In this document: in pieces, positions 30,299 through 43,500 of the stretch | How the letters are laid out: each line of letters begins with the position of its first letter | Position numbering within the stretch: the first letter of the stretch is position 1 | Source: Trichobilharzia regenti | Taxonomy: Eukaryota; Platyhelminthes; Trematoda; Strigeidida; Schistosomatidae | DNA length: 64,000 nt | Direction: 5' to 3' | NCBI GenBank assembly: GCA_944472135.2 | Contig: CALYDD020000353.1 | Location: forward strand, 186,001 to 250,000 | Program-made: the position numbers and the translations under genes | Notes under the pieces: model-generated | The model's database searches: none | What the model saw: the letters and a program-made list of their open reading frames with translations, nothing else | What the model was told of the DNA's origin: nothing

Positions 30299-30798
30299 CG
30301 AAGTCGTGTGATTCACGCAACTCACTCGTTTGTGGTACTAACTATTTTTTTTGACGTATAATTTTTTTATATACAGTACCACCGAACACAAAAAATTTTT
30401 TTCCAACAGTTCATGTAACATACACAAAAAAATTAATTAGATGTATTTTTTTTTCGATGTTCTGAACTTAGCATTATTTTACTGTATAGTAAATGCACAC
30501 AATTTTTTTTAACCAAAAAGCTCATTTCGTACATTTTCCTCGACATGGTTCTTAGCGTTCTTGTTTTCTTTTCCAGGTGCGACGGGCACTGGACAGGAAA
30601 CAAACGAAGCACGGAATCCAACGAACAACAACCAGGAAGCTATGTACAAACACCCTATTAGCATAGGCAGACAAACCAGTAGGCATACGACCAAGCCGCT
30701 CGGAAGATTTTTTTCACCCGAAAGGGAACCATCGAGTTTTTTTACTTCCGGCTGGTTCTGTCTTAGGGTCCTCACGACCCCACTAGGGGGGAGTGAGC
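30299..30798 (+). other. gypsy 3' untranslated region
   Basis: T-rich blocks (30340-30500), then a purine-rich end (30782-30797) serving as polypurine tract. An 80-codon frame at 30561-30803 has no known similarity and is probably chance. Confidence 0.6.
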
Positions 30799-31099
30799 TG
30801 TAGCGGTAAATAATTCCCCAAAATTATTGACCACAGCAATCACTCATTGGATGCTGACCACCACTGTTTAAGTCGACTTGTTTAGCTGAAGGCTTCCGGT
30901 CAAGCATCCCCGCCATTTGGTACCTCGTCGTGTCACGTGCACGATCACTAGCTAGCTAAGCGTTCGTCTAACGGCTTGTTTTGGCTCCTAAATATATCGC
31001 TTGGTTTGGACGATCAATTATTGGCTTTTGCTTTGTCTTTGGTACGCGAGAATAAATTAATTAGAAGTTGTTGAACGAGATATCACGTCAACCTTTAAA
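30799..31099 (+). repeat. gypsy 3' LTR (301 bp)
   Basis: Partner of 27823-28123. Followed by ATAC at 31100-31103. Confidence 0.9.
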
Positions 31100-31103
31100 A
31101 TAC

Positions 31104-31459
31104 AAATAATATAAAGTTCCCACTGGTTTGATTTCACATCATGCGGTGATTTGATTAATGATACTTATTTCACATAATTGGTGGTTAACAGTAATTAAAG
31201 AATACCACGGTTACAATAAGAGGAATATTAGTAAACCTGTGAAATGACAGTGGTATATCTATTACAACGGAGCTGTCAGTTTAACTTTGTTTTGGTTCGT
31301 TCCTCCTCTCATGAAAGTAAAAATGCATGACTGTTTCATTTCTGTCATGTGTTGTTAATTAGATAAGTATATATATAGACGGTAGAGTTTTCAAACTCAG
31401 AGTTCAAATTGGCTTCACTAATTTGCTTGCAAGCATTTAAACAACAAAAAAAAATAACA
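31104..31459 (+). promoter_or_regulatory. MEG upstream region with TATA box and 5' UTR
   Basis: TATATATATA at 31368-31377 lies about 83-92 bases before the ATG, so a start near 31400 and a 5' UTR of about 60 bases are likely. The sequence just before the ATG is A-rich (AAAAAAAAATAACA), a good animal start context. The gypsy LTR ends only 360 bp upstream. Position of the start site is inferred. Confidence 0.55.
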
Positions 31460-31505
31460 ATGTTTCTCGGTTTCCTGATTGTTATCCTGTTTTTACAGGC
31501 TTACA
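31460..31505 (+). CDS. MEG exon 1, signal peptide
   Basis: ATG plus 14 codons and one base: MFLGFLIVILFLQAY, a short hydrophobic core with little N-terminal charge, then donor GTAAGT. The last base A joins GT of exon 2 to make Ser. Cleavage is likely near AY-S. The strong donor right after the signal sequence is typical of MEGs. Confidence 0.85.
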
Positions 31506-34500
31506 GTAAGTTAAGTTATGTTTAAGATTTTGTTTGATAGACCCTTTTGCAATATAAATCATTATTTTCTGTTGATATTAAGTATAAAACACGAGATTGT
31601 TCTCAAGGTACAGCTATATAGGCCACAGCTTCTTCAGCACATTTATTCGGCATAAATTAACTATCATATCAATTGTGATCAAGATTTGACCGAATAGTTC
31701 CATGATAATCGGATGCAGAGTAAGAAGCAGACATATGTAAAAATTATATTTGAAAAATCTCAGTGAAGCGCAAATGAGTAATGGCAATTCAGCTAACTGC
31801 CTGAACTTCTTCAGGCAAATTAATCGAAATTAATGTAACAAAGATATATACATATAGTCGAGAACAGTACATGTTTCGAGGGTAAGTGTGATCAGTGGTG
31901 TGTAATGCAATATGTCACAGAAATTCTAATAAACAAGAGCTTTTGAATGCTGTACATAGTGTTCACCCAGCTGTTTAATTTGTATGTCAAGAATAAGAAA
32001 ATAACAGTATACCCTTCCTTTGGTTCAGACTGAATTCTATCAGTTGGGTTTTGCAATGTGGCCACTATTCTAGGTAGCTCACCATCATGGTGCACATTTA
32101 TTTGTTGATATGCGATAGTTGGAGGCAGTAGGCAGGAAGCCTTGAACCTGCACCAAAGAAGGGACTAGACACGTCACACTAGTTACTAGTTTCCAATCAA
32201 AATACCTACTACAGTCTTACAGGAGGTCAATCACGAGCACGAATAGCTCAGAGGTAACGCCTTTGACTGCAGTACTGCGTGACGCGGGTTTAATCTCAGC
32301 AAAGGGGACATGAGTTCCTTCAGAGTTGCAGATACGCCTTGCTGATAAATGCCAACTAGCACGAAACCTAGGTCCAAGGCTTCCTGCCAATTGCCTAAAA
32401 ATATCTAATACCAACAATTTACCCTTCCTAGACTTTTTCCTCTCCAAGAAGAAAGACGGATATCTACAGAGAAACCTATTTAGAAAGAAGACTTCAGTAG
32501 GTCAGTACACCCATTTCTATGGCTTCACACTGAATCAGTACGAAACAAACTTAGTTAATTGCCTGAGGCATAGAATAAAACGCATATGCTCTGAGGAATG
32601 CACCAAGGAAGAAATGTGTAAAATGAAACCTACGCTACAAGAAAATGGATATTGAGAGAACTTCCTAAATAGTTATATGTCGATACATAGAGATAGGTTA
32701 ACGATGAATGCCATGGAAAGAAACAATTGTATCTTAAGTTATAAAGGAGCGATTGCAGCCGAAATTCTAAAAATGTAACTTAATAGAGCAGTTAAGAGAA
32801 TATTTCCTGGAGCTAAACTGGTACTCAGCTTCTCCACTAAACCAGTAATCACAAAGCGAGTCAAGGATAAATTACTAAAGATGGCCTCGTCAATCTGTAC
32901 CTATGAATTCAACTGCTCATGTGGTGATATTCATTTTGCTGCTGGGACAATTCACTATATTATTATTATAAGTATAAGAGTTGGACACTGTGGTAGAGTT
33001 TCACTGCACTGTAGATAAGATTTTATTTTCATAAATCACACAGTGTTATACGATAAGTAATATTTACTGATGACCAGGTTTCGAGCACAATTTATCACCA
33101 GTCATAATGAGATCAAGTCACTCATACAGCTTTTTGTTTCATTTATATACATTAGTAAAGCTTTACTATATGTATATGGAATTGCACACATTTGAACATG
33201 GGGAATAATAATAATAAAGGCAGTTGCAAGGAACGAAATTTTCTTTTCGACGAAGTCATCGTCAAGTAGATAGCTGTACATTCGTGTATTTACAATAAAT
33301 GGATGGGAAAATTCCAGAATAATTTCCTGTCAAAAGTCAAAATAATGCAGTTACAATTAGGAATAAAATGCCATAATAAGCAGACGGGACAGATGAAACT
33401 CAAACAAAGTAGTATCGTAATTACTGTGAGAAGATTAACATCTTGTGTAATTGGGAGTGAGAAATGTAGAAATCACGAAAATAGACAGGATGTTTGGGTA
33501 AAAAAATCTAGTGAGATCATTACTAATGTGACGAATAATTCTACGTGCAGTTAGAATTAAATATGCAGAAATAACAAAATGACAAAACAGACAGGAAGTT
33601 TGGATATGAAAATATGGTAGTGTAAAAAGGAATTAAGAAAAACTTGAAAATAACATGAATAAACAGGAAGTCTGAGTAAGAATGGCAATGGGATGGTCGT
33701 TACTAAAAGAATTAGCTGTTTATGATAGTCACAGCAGGGACAAGGATTGAATGTATTTCTTTTAGATACATAGGGTCGGTCCGAGCTTATGGATGGCTAG
33801 TGCCTCGGTTACGCCCAGATATCTTAATTTTATTCCCTTTGACATGTTTGATCGAATCTTGTATATTATTTTTCGAGGATTTCTCGAAGGATTTTTCGAG
33901 TGGCACTGAATGTCCTGAATTGAACATGTGTTCTGTCACTTAACTGTTTATACGTGTTTCATTTAGTAAGGTTGAAAAAGACGATTTCAGGGAAGAAAAT
34001 TTTTGTTTTCGACGAAGTATTGTAAATACACGAATGTAGAGCTGTCTAGTTGATGATTTCGTCGAAAAGAAAAAGTTCTTCGCTGCAATTGTCTTTTTTA
34101 TTCTCTATGATCAAATGTGTAAATTCGATGTTTGTTATCAAGAAAAAAATATTCCTTCACAGATTTATTCTCGTTACAACTGATTTATTTCTCCAATAAA
34201 GTTTTCAAAGGCTCAAATAAGTGTACATTTTCGTACGTGTGGTCTTCAAACGGTTAGCTGCTCGAATTGCAGCGAAGAAAATTTTCTTTTCGACGAAGTA
34301 TTGTAAATACACGAATGTAGAGCTGTCTAGTTGATGATTTCGTCGAAAAGAAAAAGTTCTTCGCTGTAATTGTCGTTTTTAATAACGCAGATATCCCAAT
34401 ATTTATATTCCGTAAGGTTGAAAACTGACTATATGCTTTTTGCGCAGTAATATTCGCTTGTTTTTTCGTGTAATTGTCGCATCTGAAGTCGGTCTGCAAA

Positions 34501-37500
34501 AGTATATAAATGGATATTTAACTTGCATTTTCTAAACATGTTTCTGCGTGTTCTCACTTTTGCGTTTTACTTGTCAGTTTGGCATTTTCAGACCGATTCT
34601 AAGTACTGTTCTTATTTCATTAATGTACACTGCGAATACTTATTATGTGGATTTTCATTTCTGTTCGATCGAGACATGTTTTGAGTGAAGTCTTTGATTC
34701 ATCCATGAAAGATCATTGATATTTACGCTCTCTGATATACATATAAATCAACTGATACCAGCGGTGCAATCTCTAATTTTCGGAATTCGAGAATAGACTG
34801 ACTCATATATTCTCGCTGAATAAGATGAAGAAAAAGGCGTAAACAGTGAAGAAAATTTTTTTTATTGGCGAAACATTTTCATGACCTGTTCAATAATCGT
34901 AATTATATTTAACAAGGAAAACTTTAGACCAATCCGATACTGGGAAACTTTGTCCTCGAATGACTACATATTACGTAATGTAAAGTTCAAGAGAGGGTGA
35001 CTAACTGTTAGTTAGAAAAAGGCAGAAGTTGGAATGAAGTAATTAGTGTGAGACAATGACTTATCACTTAGCTCGTGTAGAATGGACAGAACTACTAGGA
35101 AGGCGATAAAGTGTTTTCATATAAAATCTGTATGAAAAAGCAATGTTATTAATAAACAGTAATAGAGTGGTAATAAAATATGGATTATGGGAATAATACT
35201 GATAATAAAATAATAGTAGTAATAACGATAATAATAATAGTGAACTGTTTCAGATCACGAATAGCCGATGCTTCAGCTATGTACAAATGATGTATGTGAA
35301 ACTAATTTTTGCGATATTGAGGGACTCTTACATTACATTTTAGAACTGTCATCCTATCCTATCCTATTGTGCGGTTGTGTGTAACTGCATGTAGCGCTAT
35401 AGCTGAACTATTCTCTAGATTTCCTATCTTATTCAAGTCAATCAATCCAGATTTTGCCCGGTTTTTATGTTCGGTTAGTCTGACTGCCCCTGTCATACTA
35501 GTCTGACCTATGTATTTGACCCGACTATCATTCCGGCAAGGCGTTAGATAAAATAAATTGTTTTGTTTCAAAGGCTCTACAGGATTGATTCTTCACCCGA
35601 CAAAGCCTGATTCTAATTGACTCTGTGGCTTTCAATGTCAGCCACTTTTATTCCTGCCTTGATAAGAATTCTGCGTAAGGTTTCCGAGGTCCCTTCCATG
35701 TATGGAATTTCTACTGGTGATTAAGATTCTTTATTGCTGGTGTTGTCATTATCTTGAGCATGTTTGACAAGCATGTCGTCATTATTATTTATGTTATTAT
35801 TATTCTTGCGTCGGTGGCACAGTGGTTAGGACGCTCGTCGACCATGCAAATGGTCCGGGGTTCGATTCCCGGCTGACTTACTCCTTTACCTCTTTGTCTG
35901 CTAATCATTTATAAAATTAGAGAAAAATATTGAACAAAGAATACCTATTTTTCGATAATTGACTCCTCCTCTAGCTCTACAGTTAAACATATATGTTTTT
36001 GTACGTAGAATATTCTAGAATAATCATTAAGAATTTTGGCGTGTTATTTAAATAATAGTGAATTGTTAATTAAGATCACAATGGAATTACAGTTCATTAA
36101 AGATGCTCAAATTAAGATAAGCATAAAATTGTAATAGCTTCTTTTGGACACATTAATTAGGCTTATTAATGTGAATCCCAACGGCCTGCGAAATACTTAG
36201 TAAACGAAGTGTTAAGCCGAAGTAGAGATTTGTTGGTATATGAAAGGATTTTAGTTTTCGCTTACTTAACGACGCAGGGTGATGTTCGGATATCCGAGGA
36301 GAAACACACCTAATTGTACGGCCTATGTAGCTAGCTCCACAGGAGCAGAATGAATATCTACTTGATAACCGATGTCCATCAGGTGTTCGGTAATTAAAGA
36401 TCCCAAACTATTTGACCCCTTAAACCAAAAGCTTCTTGATACATATTCCAAGAATCTGATGTAGGTCCTACTTTCTGTTCTTCTAATGTAATTGCTCTCA
36501 CACAGATATTTGAATTACTATCTACTTTTTGGATTTTAATTTAGTCATTTCTGTTTACAATCACCTCTATAAATTAGCTCTATGAATGATCATTTTGAAG
36601 TATGCAGAGTCACACATAACTGAACCGAAACTACATGCCAGCATCCTAAATTGTAGTCTTACAGACTCAGTAATGAATTACGTAGTTGGATCTCAAATGA
36701 ATTATGCCGCATCATAAATAAATATATACATTCCATTCGAAGTGTTGATGTTAGGTGGTTGTAGACATTTGGCAGAAAGCCTTAGACTTAGGTTTCGTGC
36801 TAGCTGGCACTCACCAGTCGGTAAGGCGTATTTGCAACCTTGAAGGAACTCACATCCCTTCTAAGATTCGAACCTGTGTCACCCAGTGCTGAAGTCAGAG
36901 ACGTTACCAGTGAGATATTCGGTCTCGCGATTGACCTCCAGCAGGACTGGATCCAATACTGTCGCTAGGCACTAGTCACTAGTGTGATGTGTTTAGTCCT
37001 TTGTTTAGTGCAGATTCAATTCTATCAATCAGGTTTGTAATGCGGCCACCATTCTAGGTGACTCGTCATCACGATGCACTGCAGCACCGGTTGATGCGGG
37101 TTCAATTTGCATAAGGGACATGAGTTCCCTCAAGGTTGACAGATAGCATGACAGCCAGAAGAGGCAAGGCTTCCTACAAATAACCTTCAACCATTCGACA
37201 TGAGCAATTTAAAGGTGCATCGTGATGATGAGCTACCTACATTGATGGCCACATTGCAAACTTGACTGATAGAATTCAGTCTGCACAAAATACAAACAAT
37301 CAGACACATCACACTATTTACCAGTGTCCAATGAAAACACAATCCTAATTATTCACACTATATTCTGTCTTCAGTTCTCATCCGACGAACTCCTAAACCT
37401 CGCTCAACTAACTTCTCAACTTGATGTGATTTTGAGCAACAATTTGTGCTCGAAATGTGGTCATCAGTTAGTATTACTGTATAACACTCCACTGTGTGAT

Positions 37501-40500
37501 TTATCAAAATAAAATCGTATGTCTAAAGGAGTTATAGTCTACCACGATGCCTAAGTTTTTACTTATATCAACAAACCACACCTAGACAATAATGAACTTG
37601 GATGTATAGGGGGAAACTTGAGTATGTAGCTGGTAACCTCATCTTGAAAAAACGAAAATACCATCGCCACTGAAATTTCAAAATTGGGGCTTGAAACCCA
37701 ATGTTCCAATTAGAGCACTAGGCAATCAATTAATACACTTCATATTGCCGAAAGTTTTAATTTTGTTTCTCATAATTTCATTTTGTATCCGGTGTTTTTC
37801 CAATGATAACTGATGCGTTTTATCGAGTGAAATGAGTTTTTATGGAGAAATTATTCAAGCATTCTTTCTGAGAACATCTGCTATGTTATGTCAAAGATCA
37901 CTGAAATAAAATCGTCTACATTTCAGGTGTCGAGGGTAAACGAGGTAAGTAAGATTAAACTTGTCTTTTCTGTCATGTGCATCATCTATTGGATATAGAA
38001 TGTTGATTCAAAAGGCTGAATAGTCGTATGAGTAATTACTTCATCATTTCAAAGGGTTAAATGCCAACTGACTGCACAGCTTGGAACAATAACATTTTAA
38101 TAATCATTTTGTACAATACAATAATAAAACTTCGTATGAGCTGTGATCAAGATTTGACTGAATACATCCTAAAATAATTTGGTGCCGAATGAGAAGTAGT
38201 TCTTATGTCTTTAGATCTCTGAAGACTTGAAGAAGCTGGATAACAAATCAGAGATTGCACTAGACGTGATAGAAAATCTAAACAAGATCGACTTTGATAG
38301 GACTAAGGTTCTACAGAATGGTTCCAGGAATGGCTGACTGAAGATGCCCTACATATGTATATGTGTGAACCAGATGCATGACAAATCCTGAATAATAAAT
38401 GGAAATGCATATGTTTCCCTAATAGATCACACTTCGTAGAAATTTCCGTTTGTCTCTATCTTCTTATGGAGAGAGATATATATAGACCTTTGTTATTTTA
38501 ATTTTAAATAATTTGCTTGAATGGTTCCAGACCGGTTAGTCTGCCGAAAGCAAGAAACATCGTATTACTCATTTCAATTTTGATGAGATTTTCAAAATAA
38601 TAATTTAAACCAAGTAGTTCCTTTATGACATCAGACAAAACAATAAGAAGACGTAATTTGTCTGGACTGTCTGATGTATTTGCGTAATACATTTCGAACA
38701 ATCTGATCACACACAGACGTGTCATAGGGATAGATATGCAACTAATAAAGAGTTAAGAGGTGAGAAAATAGACATGTTAGGTAAGGTTAAAATGAGATAT
38801 TGAAGGTCACAATAACAATGAAGATCACTGAACCAAATAAGGGAGGTAATGGTACATCTCCTCTGGCTGGTATCAAAACACAGCTTACCAAGTGGGGTTT
38901 AGCGTGAAGACGAATCGCTGCTTTGATCTCATAAAGTTGGCTAAAACTTCCTCATTGCTTTAGCTTGTGCAAACTTTAGAATACATCATACCCCAAACAG
39001 GATGTATATAGACGTTTAAAAGATGTGTGCGAACGCCAATTTTATGTCCTGTCTATATAGTATGTTTCGCAATAGATTAGCTAGGTATCATGTTCTCAAC
39101 ATTAATGGGTTCAGTGGATTCTTAATGATTCTGAAACCATTAATAATATGTTCGAAAGCCAGCCTTTACTTGCAGAGATCGATGAGTCCCCCCTATGTAT
39201 GTGTGTCTAAACGTACATTCGAATTGGTAAATACTGTGTCATGTGACATCATGGCTTAGATGGATACAACGGCTACATATTCCTAATTATTATGGTATGA
39301 GCCAAGTAGAAGTTTTTCATAACAGCACCGTTCAACCTGTATCTAGTTGCTGAGCAGTTATGATCATTTATATTGCGTAGCTTGATGTACACGTCTTTTT
39401 TATAGACAAGTTGGACAGTGGATCCTGGTGTTCTGACTACCTTATATATCTCCTGGTGGAATTACCAGGATAATTATTATCAACCAGGCAGAGTTCGCCT
39501 CAACTATCTTTCTTCCTCATTATGTGTGTCTTCAGTGCATATTCGTTTGGTTCTACTGAAATGGCACCTCACTCTCTAAGTCTCTATTTTAATTAATTAA
39601 TAATTAAGATACTGTCCTGTCCTGTCCTGTCCAGAGCAGCTTTCTATAATAATTGTTTTAACTATTTTTTGTAGCAAGTACAGGTAAATTTTATTTCATT
39701 TTTATGTAACGATTATCACCTTCATATAACGGAAATGAATTTGTGCAAATTTCAACACACAAATAGGATCATATTTTATGGGTGAAGCCACTGTTAATGT
39801 AGCCAGGAGACTAATGACTTCTAGAAAGGTGATCGTTTGTAAGTCATACTTAAATCTGAACATTAAATCATTGGGCTGATATATGTTTAAGATTCAAGAT
39901 TACTCTCATGGATAATTTATGTCTGTCAGTGTAGGTATAAGACGTTGCTTCCAACAGGTATTTAGACTGTTGTTAATATTCCCTTGATTTCTGAGCGGAA
40001 CATAAGCTTTCAATGGCATGTGCCTGTTTTGTATTCTTCGTCGTAGTCCTCTTTAGCCGAACTTTTGATACCTTGTCAGCTCTTATCTTCTCTACAAATG
40101 GTCACCTCCACGCCTATCAACTCATGTGAATTCTCTTCCTGCAATGTCTGCTCTCACTTCAGTATTCATGCATTGACATATGGCTTTTTATGTTACAGTT
40201 TGGCATGTTGTCCATTGGTATTTGCAGATGTTTGTAGAGAAGACACAGTAGCCTATTAGGTTCACGAATGCATTCACTAGCCCGTGATATTTTGTCAATA
40301 CGATTCCAGCTAAGATTAAATTTGTTTTTTCTATGTTATTCGTTTGCTTTAAAGTTCTGTAGCGACTGGACTGATTTTCAGGTTAGAAGCTCTCGCACTA
40401 TGCCCACCCTTCACTGTTTTCTGTTGCTCGACCCAACTGTGGTTAGTAAACTAGCATGCTAGTAGATTAAGTCAGGTGTAAAAACGCAAGACTATTAGCC

Positions 40501-43500
40501 AATTGTTTTGTCAATTACTAAGCCCTATTTCATCATGTATGAGTAAAGTAGACGATTCCAATGTAGCCACATTTTGTCACTTAGCTGGTTTCTGCTTGAC
40601 TGCATCACCTTACAGGCCACACATGGTGCATACAGTTGATGTGATTTGTTTACTCTGGCAGTGGATTGCGCAATTTTATGACTATCATCTTCAGAATGGT
40701 TATTCATAGACACTTGCTAGTATGATCAACATTTGTTTTGAGTGAGATCAGTTTATGAGGACCAGCCGAAAAGTTTAGGGTAGTCAGCCAATGTAGAAAC
40801 ACTCTTCACATATTGTCCAATCATACTGCAGTTGAAGTTGACTAGACGTTGGTTAGCAGTACCAAGAGTATTTCAGACAGATTCAGGTAGTCTGCGCCTC
40901 ACCACCACATGTTCTAAGTCCTATTTTGAATATAAAAATCATGAATGTTATCAATAAATCAGCAGTACTGGGTAGAGAATTTCCTCATGAGCAGACATCG
41001 TTTAGATAACCACCGAAAAACCATGTGACAAGTCGAGCTGGTAGATCATGAAGCCACTGGGACCCGACCAGATGGCCTGTCCACGAAATATAACTTCTGC
41101 CAATTCATGACATAGAGCGACTAATTCGCAGTGTTGTCTTCGACATGTTACTGTATCACTTTCAACATGCTGTATCCTAATGGTCACGGCTTCCACAGGA
41201 ACTCAAATCAAACTTCAATTAAACAAAATCCCTGCAAAATTATTGTGATGCTCACTAGCGACTGGCCCTATTCAGGTAGGTTGTTACTTGGCGGGAAGCC
41301 GTTACCTGTAGGATACAGCTGGTTGAATTGGAAGCAGGCAGTAACTCATCTAAGAAGAAATCCTGAAGTGGTCACGCTATATTGTGCATTTCCAGAAGTT
41401 AGAATCCATAGGCTAGTCATTCGATTGGGTCTCAGTGGCTTAATGGTCTATGCGCTAACTCACTTTGTAACCTTAAGATCCTGTGTTTAAAGACTGGTTG
41501 TGGGTGCGTACTGTGAAGAGTCTCAAACTAGGCTGATGAAATAGATGGCTGTCTAGAACTCACTGCAGGTTTTCCAATGATTCTCTAACCGATGTCAACT
41601 AGTGATGATGAAATACTCCATCCACTCAGTCAAAATCCCTACAAAATCAATACTTAATAATCAGCGATATGGTATAAACTCTTTGTGTTTATATATCTCA
41701 ACTTATACAAAATGTAATCATTGATTAAATGAAATTTAACAGATGAGGATTGTAAGTTAATTAATAGTACAACATACTGTTGACATAGAATTCTCATGCT
41801 TTTTAATATTTGATTCAGTGGATCACATTTATTCATTATGGTTACTGAAAGTAGATATATCACAAACTGTTTCTCTGATTGAAGGTGCGAACATTTGTAA
41901 ACACTTACGTAAGAAGTTTAACATTTTGATATTTATCATGTAGATTTGTGCAATTATTACTCTGTAAAGCTTGTTAAATGCGTCAGAGACAACTTCAGAA
42001 ATACATGGTAGTATGAATAATTGGTGAAGGAGTAAAGACATATCATCAACACCAAGCTTTAGTCAGGAAAACTTTAGTTATCAATGGTTGGTTTCCGTCA
42101 GTTTGTTTTGTTTCAAGTTTGATCACAGACTGGTGTCAGTTAGAGAACCACTGGAAACCGGAGAATACTGGACAGTTGTTTCTCTCTTGTCTGCGACGCT
42201 GTGATGTTACACACCCGCCAGTCCACTACTAAATATCCAGAGATCTTGGACCTATCGTTGGTTTTAGAAGGCTAAGCTTAATACATTATACATTGTAACA
42301 AAGGCAGAATAACAGAAAGCTTAAACGTCATATGCGAAAAAAGGGGCAGTCGATTTCGGGGATAAGTCAATTTGATTGTAACAGATGTCGTTCGGCAGTT
42401 CATCACGACCTACACTAGTTTCCTTTATTCACATATCGGTTCATGAAAAATGGAAAAACACCTATCTGAAAATCAGCAAAACCAACGTAATTTCAACATG
42501 GAATTTCGCAAAGAAAAGTACCAAAACATTCAAAGAGAAAGGATACTCTTCGGATGACATATAAATAAAGAGATCTGTCGTAACTATTTTAGGAATTCTT
42601 CAAAATTAATTTCATCCAAAAAAGTGTTTTTTGCATTAAATTTGATTCGGTTTAGTAAAACAGTGTTTGAAAAACGATTCTTTCTATGTATTTTCATTCT
42701 CTTTATTCTGTAGATCCTAATATTAAAATATACTGTGAGTTGAACTTTTGAGTAAGTCACCATGAGCATTACGTCGAGAAGAGTAGAATAGATAGAGTTC
42801 GATTCTCCTTCATTCATCAATTAGGAGGGAGCATAGAGAGGTGGTAGTTTAACCAAGTGGAACTCATTCAGTATTGTCTAACGTTATCCATCCTGGTGGT
42901 AAACCGGATGATGAATCCAACGAGTAGAAGCCTATTTGTAGATGGAGTAGAGTCCCTTGTCGAGTAAATGGACTGCGTGATTGTGAATACTTGTCATTTA
43001 GTTAACATTTCATTTTAGATAAGCTTGAACACTGGCTTAATAGAATCATGCTATTGTGTATTCAATTCTAACCATGTACTGATATAATTTAATGTGACAC
43101 TGAAAAACACGGTGTTTAACTGGACGGCTGTTTCGTCCTAGTTTCGGATTCATTGGCAGTACGCGTCTACCAGGATTCAAGTGCACTACCCTCCGCTTAC
43201 AAGGTACGCTAACTGATCATTCAGTCACTGGTATTTCAACTTAGTGGTTCATGAACTCTAACTTCAACAAATTCATGATTTTAGAGTGCCCATTAATGAA
43301 GGTCATCGGCATGTATTTGTCCTAACTCATGACTCACCTGGTGGACCCCATTGGTGACAAATTCCTATTAGAACTCCAGGAAACTTCATCCTATAGCCAG
43401 TGACTAGAGAGCATCAGAATAATTTTCAAGAGTTTTATTGTAAAGATTTTTGATTTGTTCATGGGGAACTGAGACGGGCCACATTCACTGGAAGGCCTAG

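Larger units (their letters stand above)
27823..31099 (+). mobile_element. young, internally deleted gypsy-type LTR retrotransposon
   Basis: A 3.28-kb element with 301-bp LTRs and a 4-bp ATAC target duplication. A GGTGAGCCC segment follows the 5' LTR and the purine tract AGGGGGGAGTGAG precedes the 3' LTR. Gag, protease and RT palm are present. RNase H and integrase are missing, and the RT frame continues straight into the Pol C-terminal tail. It relates to the minus-strand element at 8690-15461 and to schistosome gypsy families of the Boudicca/Saci kind. Its 3' LTR ends 360 bp before the MEG start codon. Confidence 0.9.

Noticed and set aside
30561..30803. 80-codon plus-strand frame in the gypsy 3' region
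   Set aside because: No similarity to retroelement proteins and runs into the LTR. Probably chance.
35817..35885. tRNA gene
   Set aside because: The ends do not pair to form an acceptor stem, and it is most similar to the SINE-A heads.
38504..38725. 73-codon minus-strand frame
   Set aside because: Protein-like composition, but no recognised domain and no splice signals.
43019..43075. Possible terminal exon after CATTTCATTTTAG, reading to a TAA
   Set aside because: Open for about 17 codons in phase 1, but no polyadenylation signal is clear and it would end the protein before all Cys exons. It could be an alternative end and needs cDNA.
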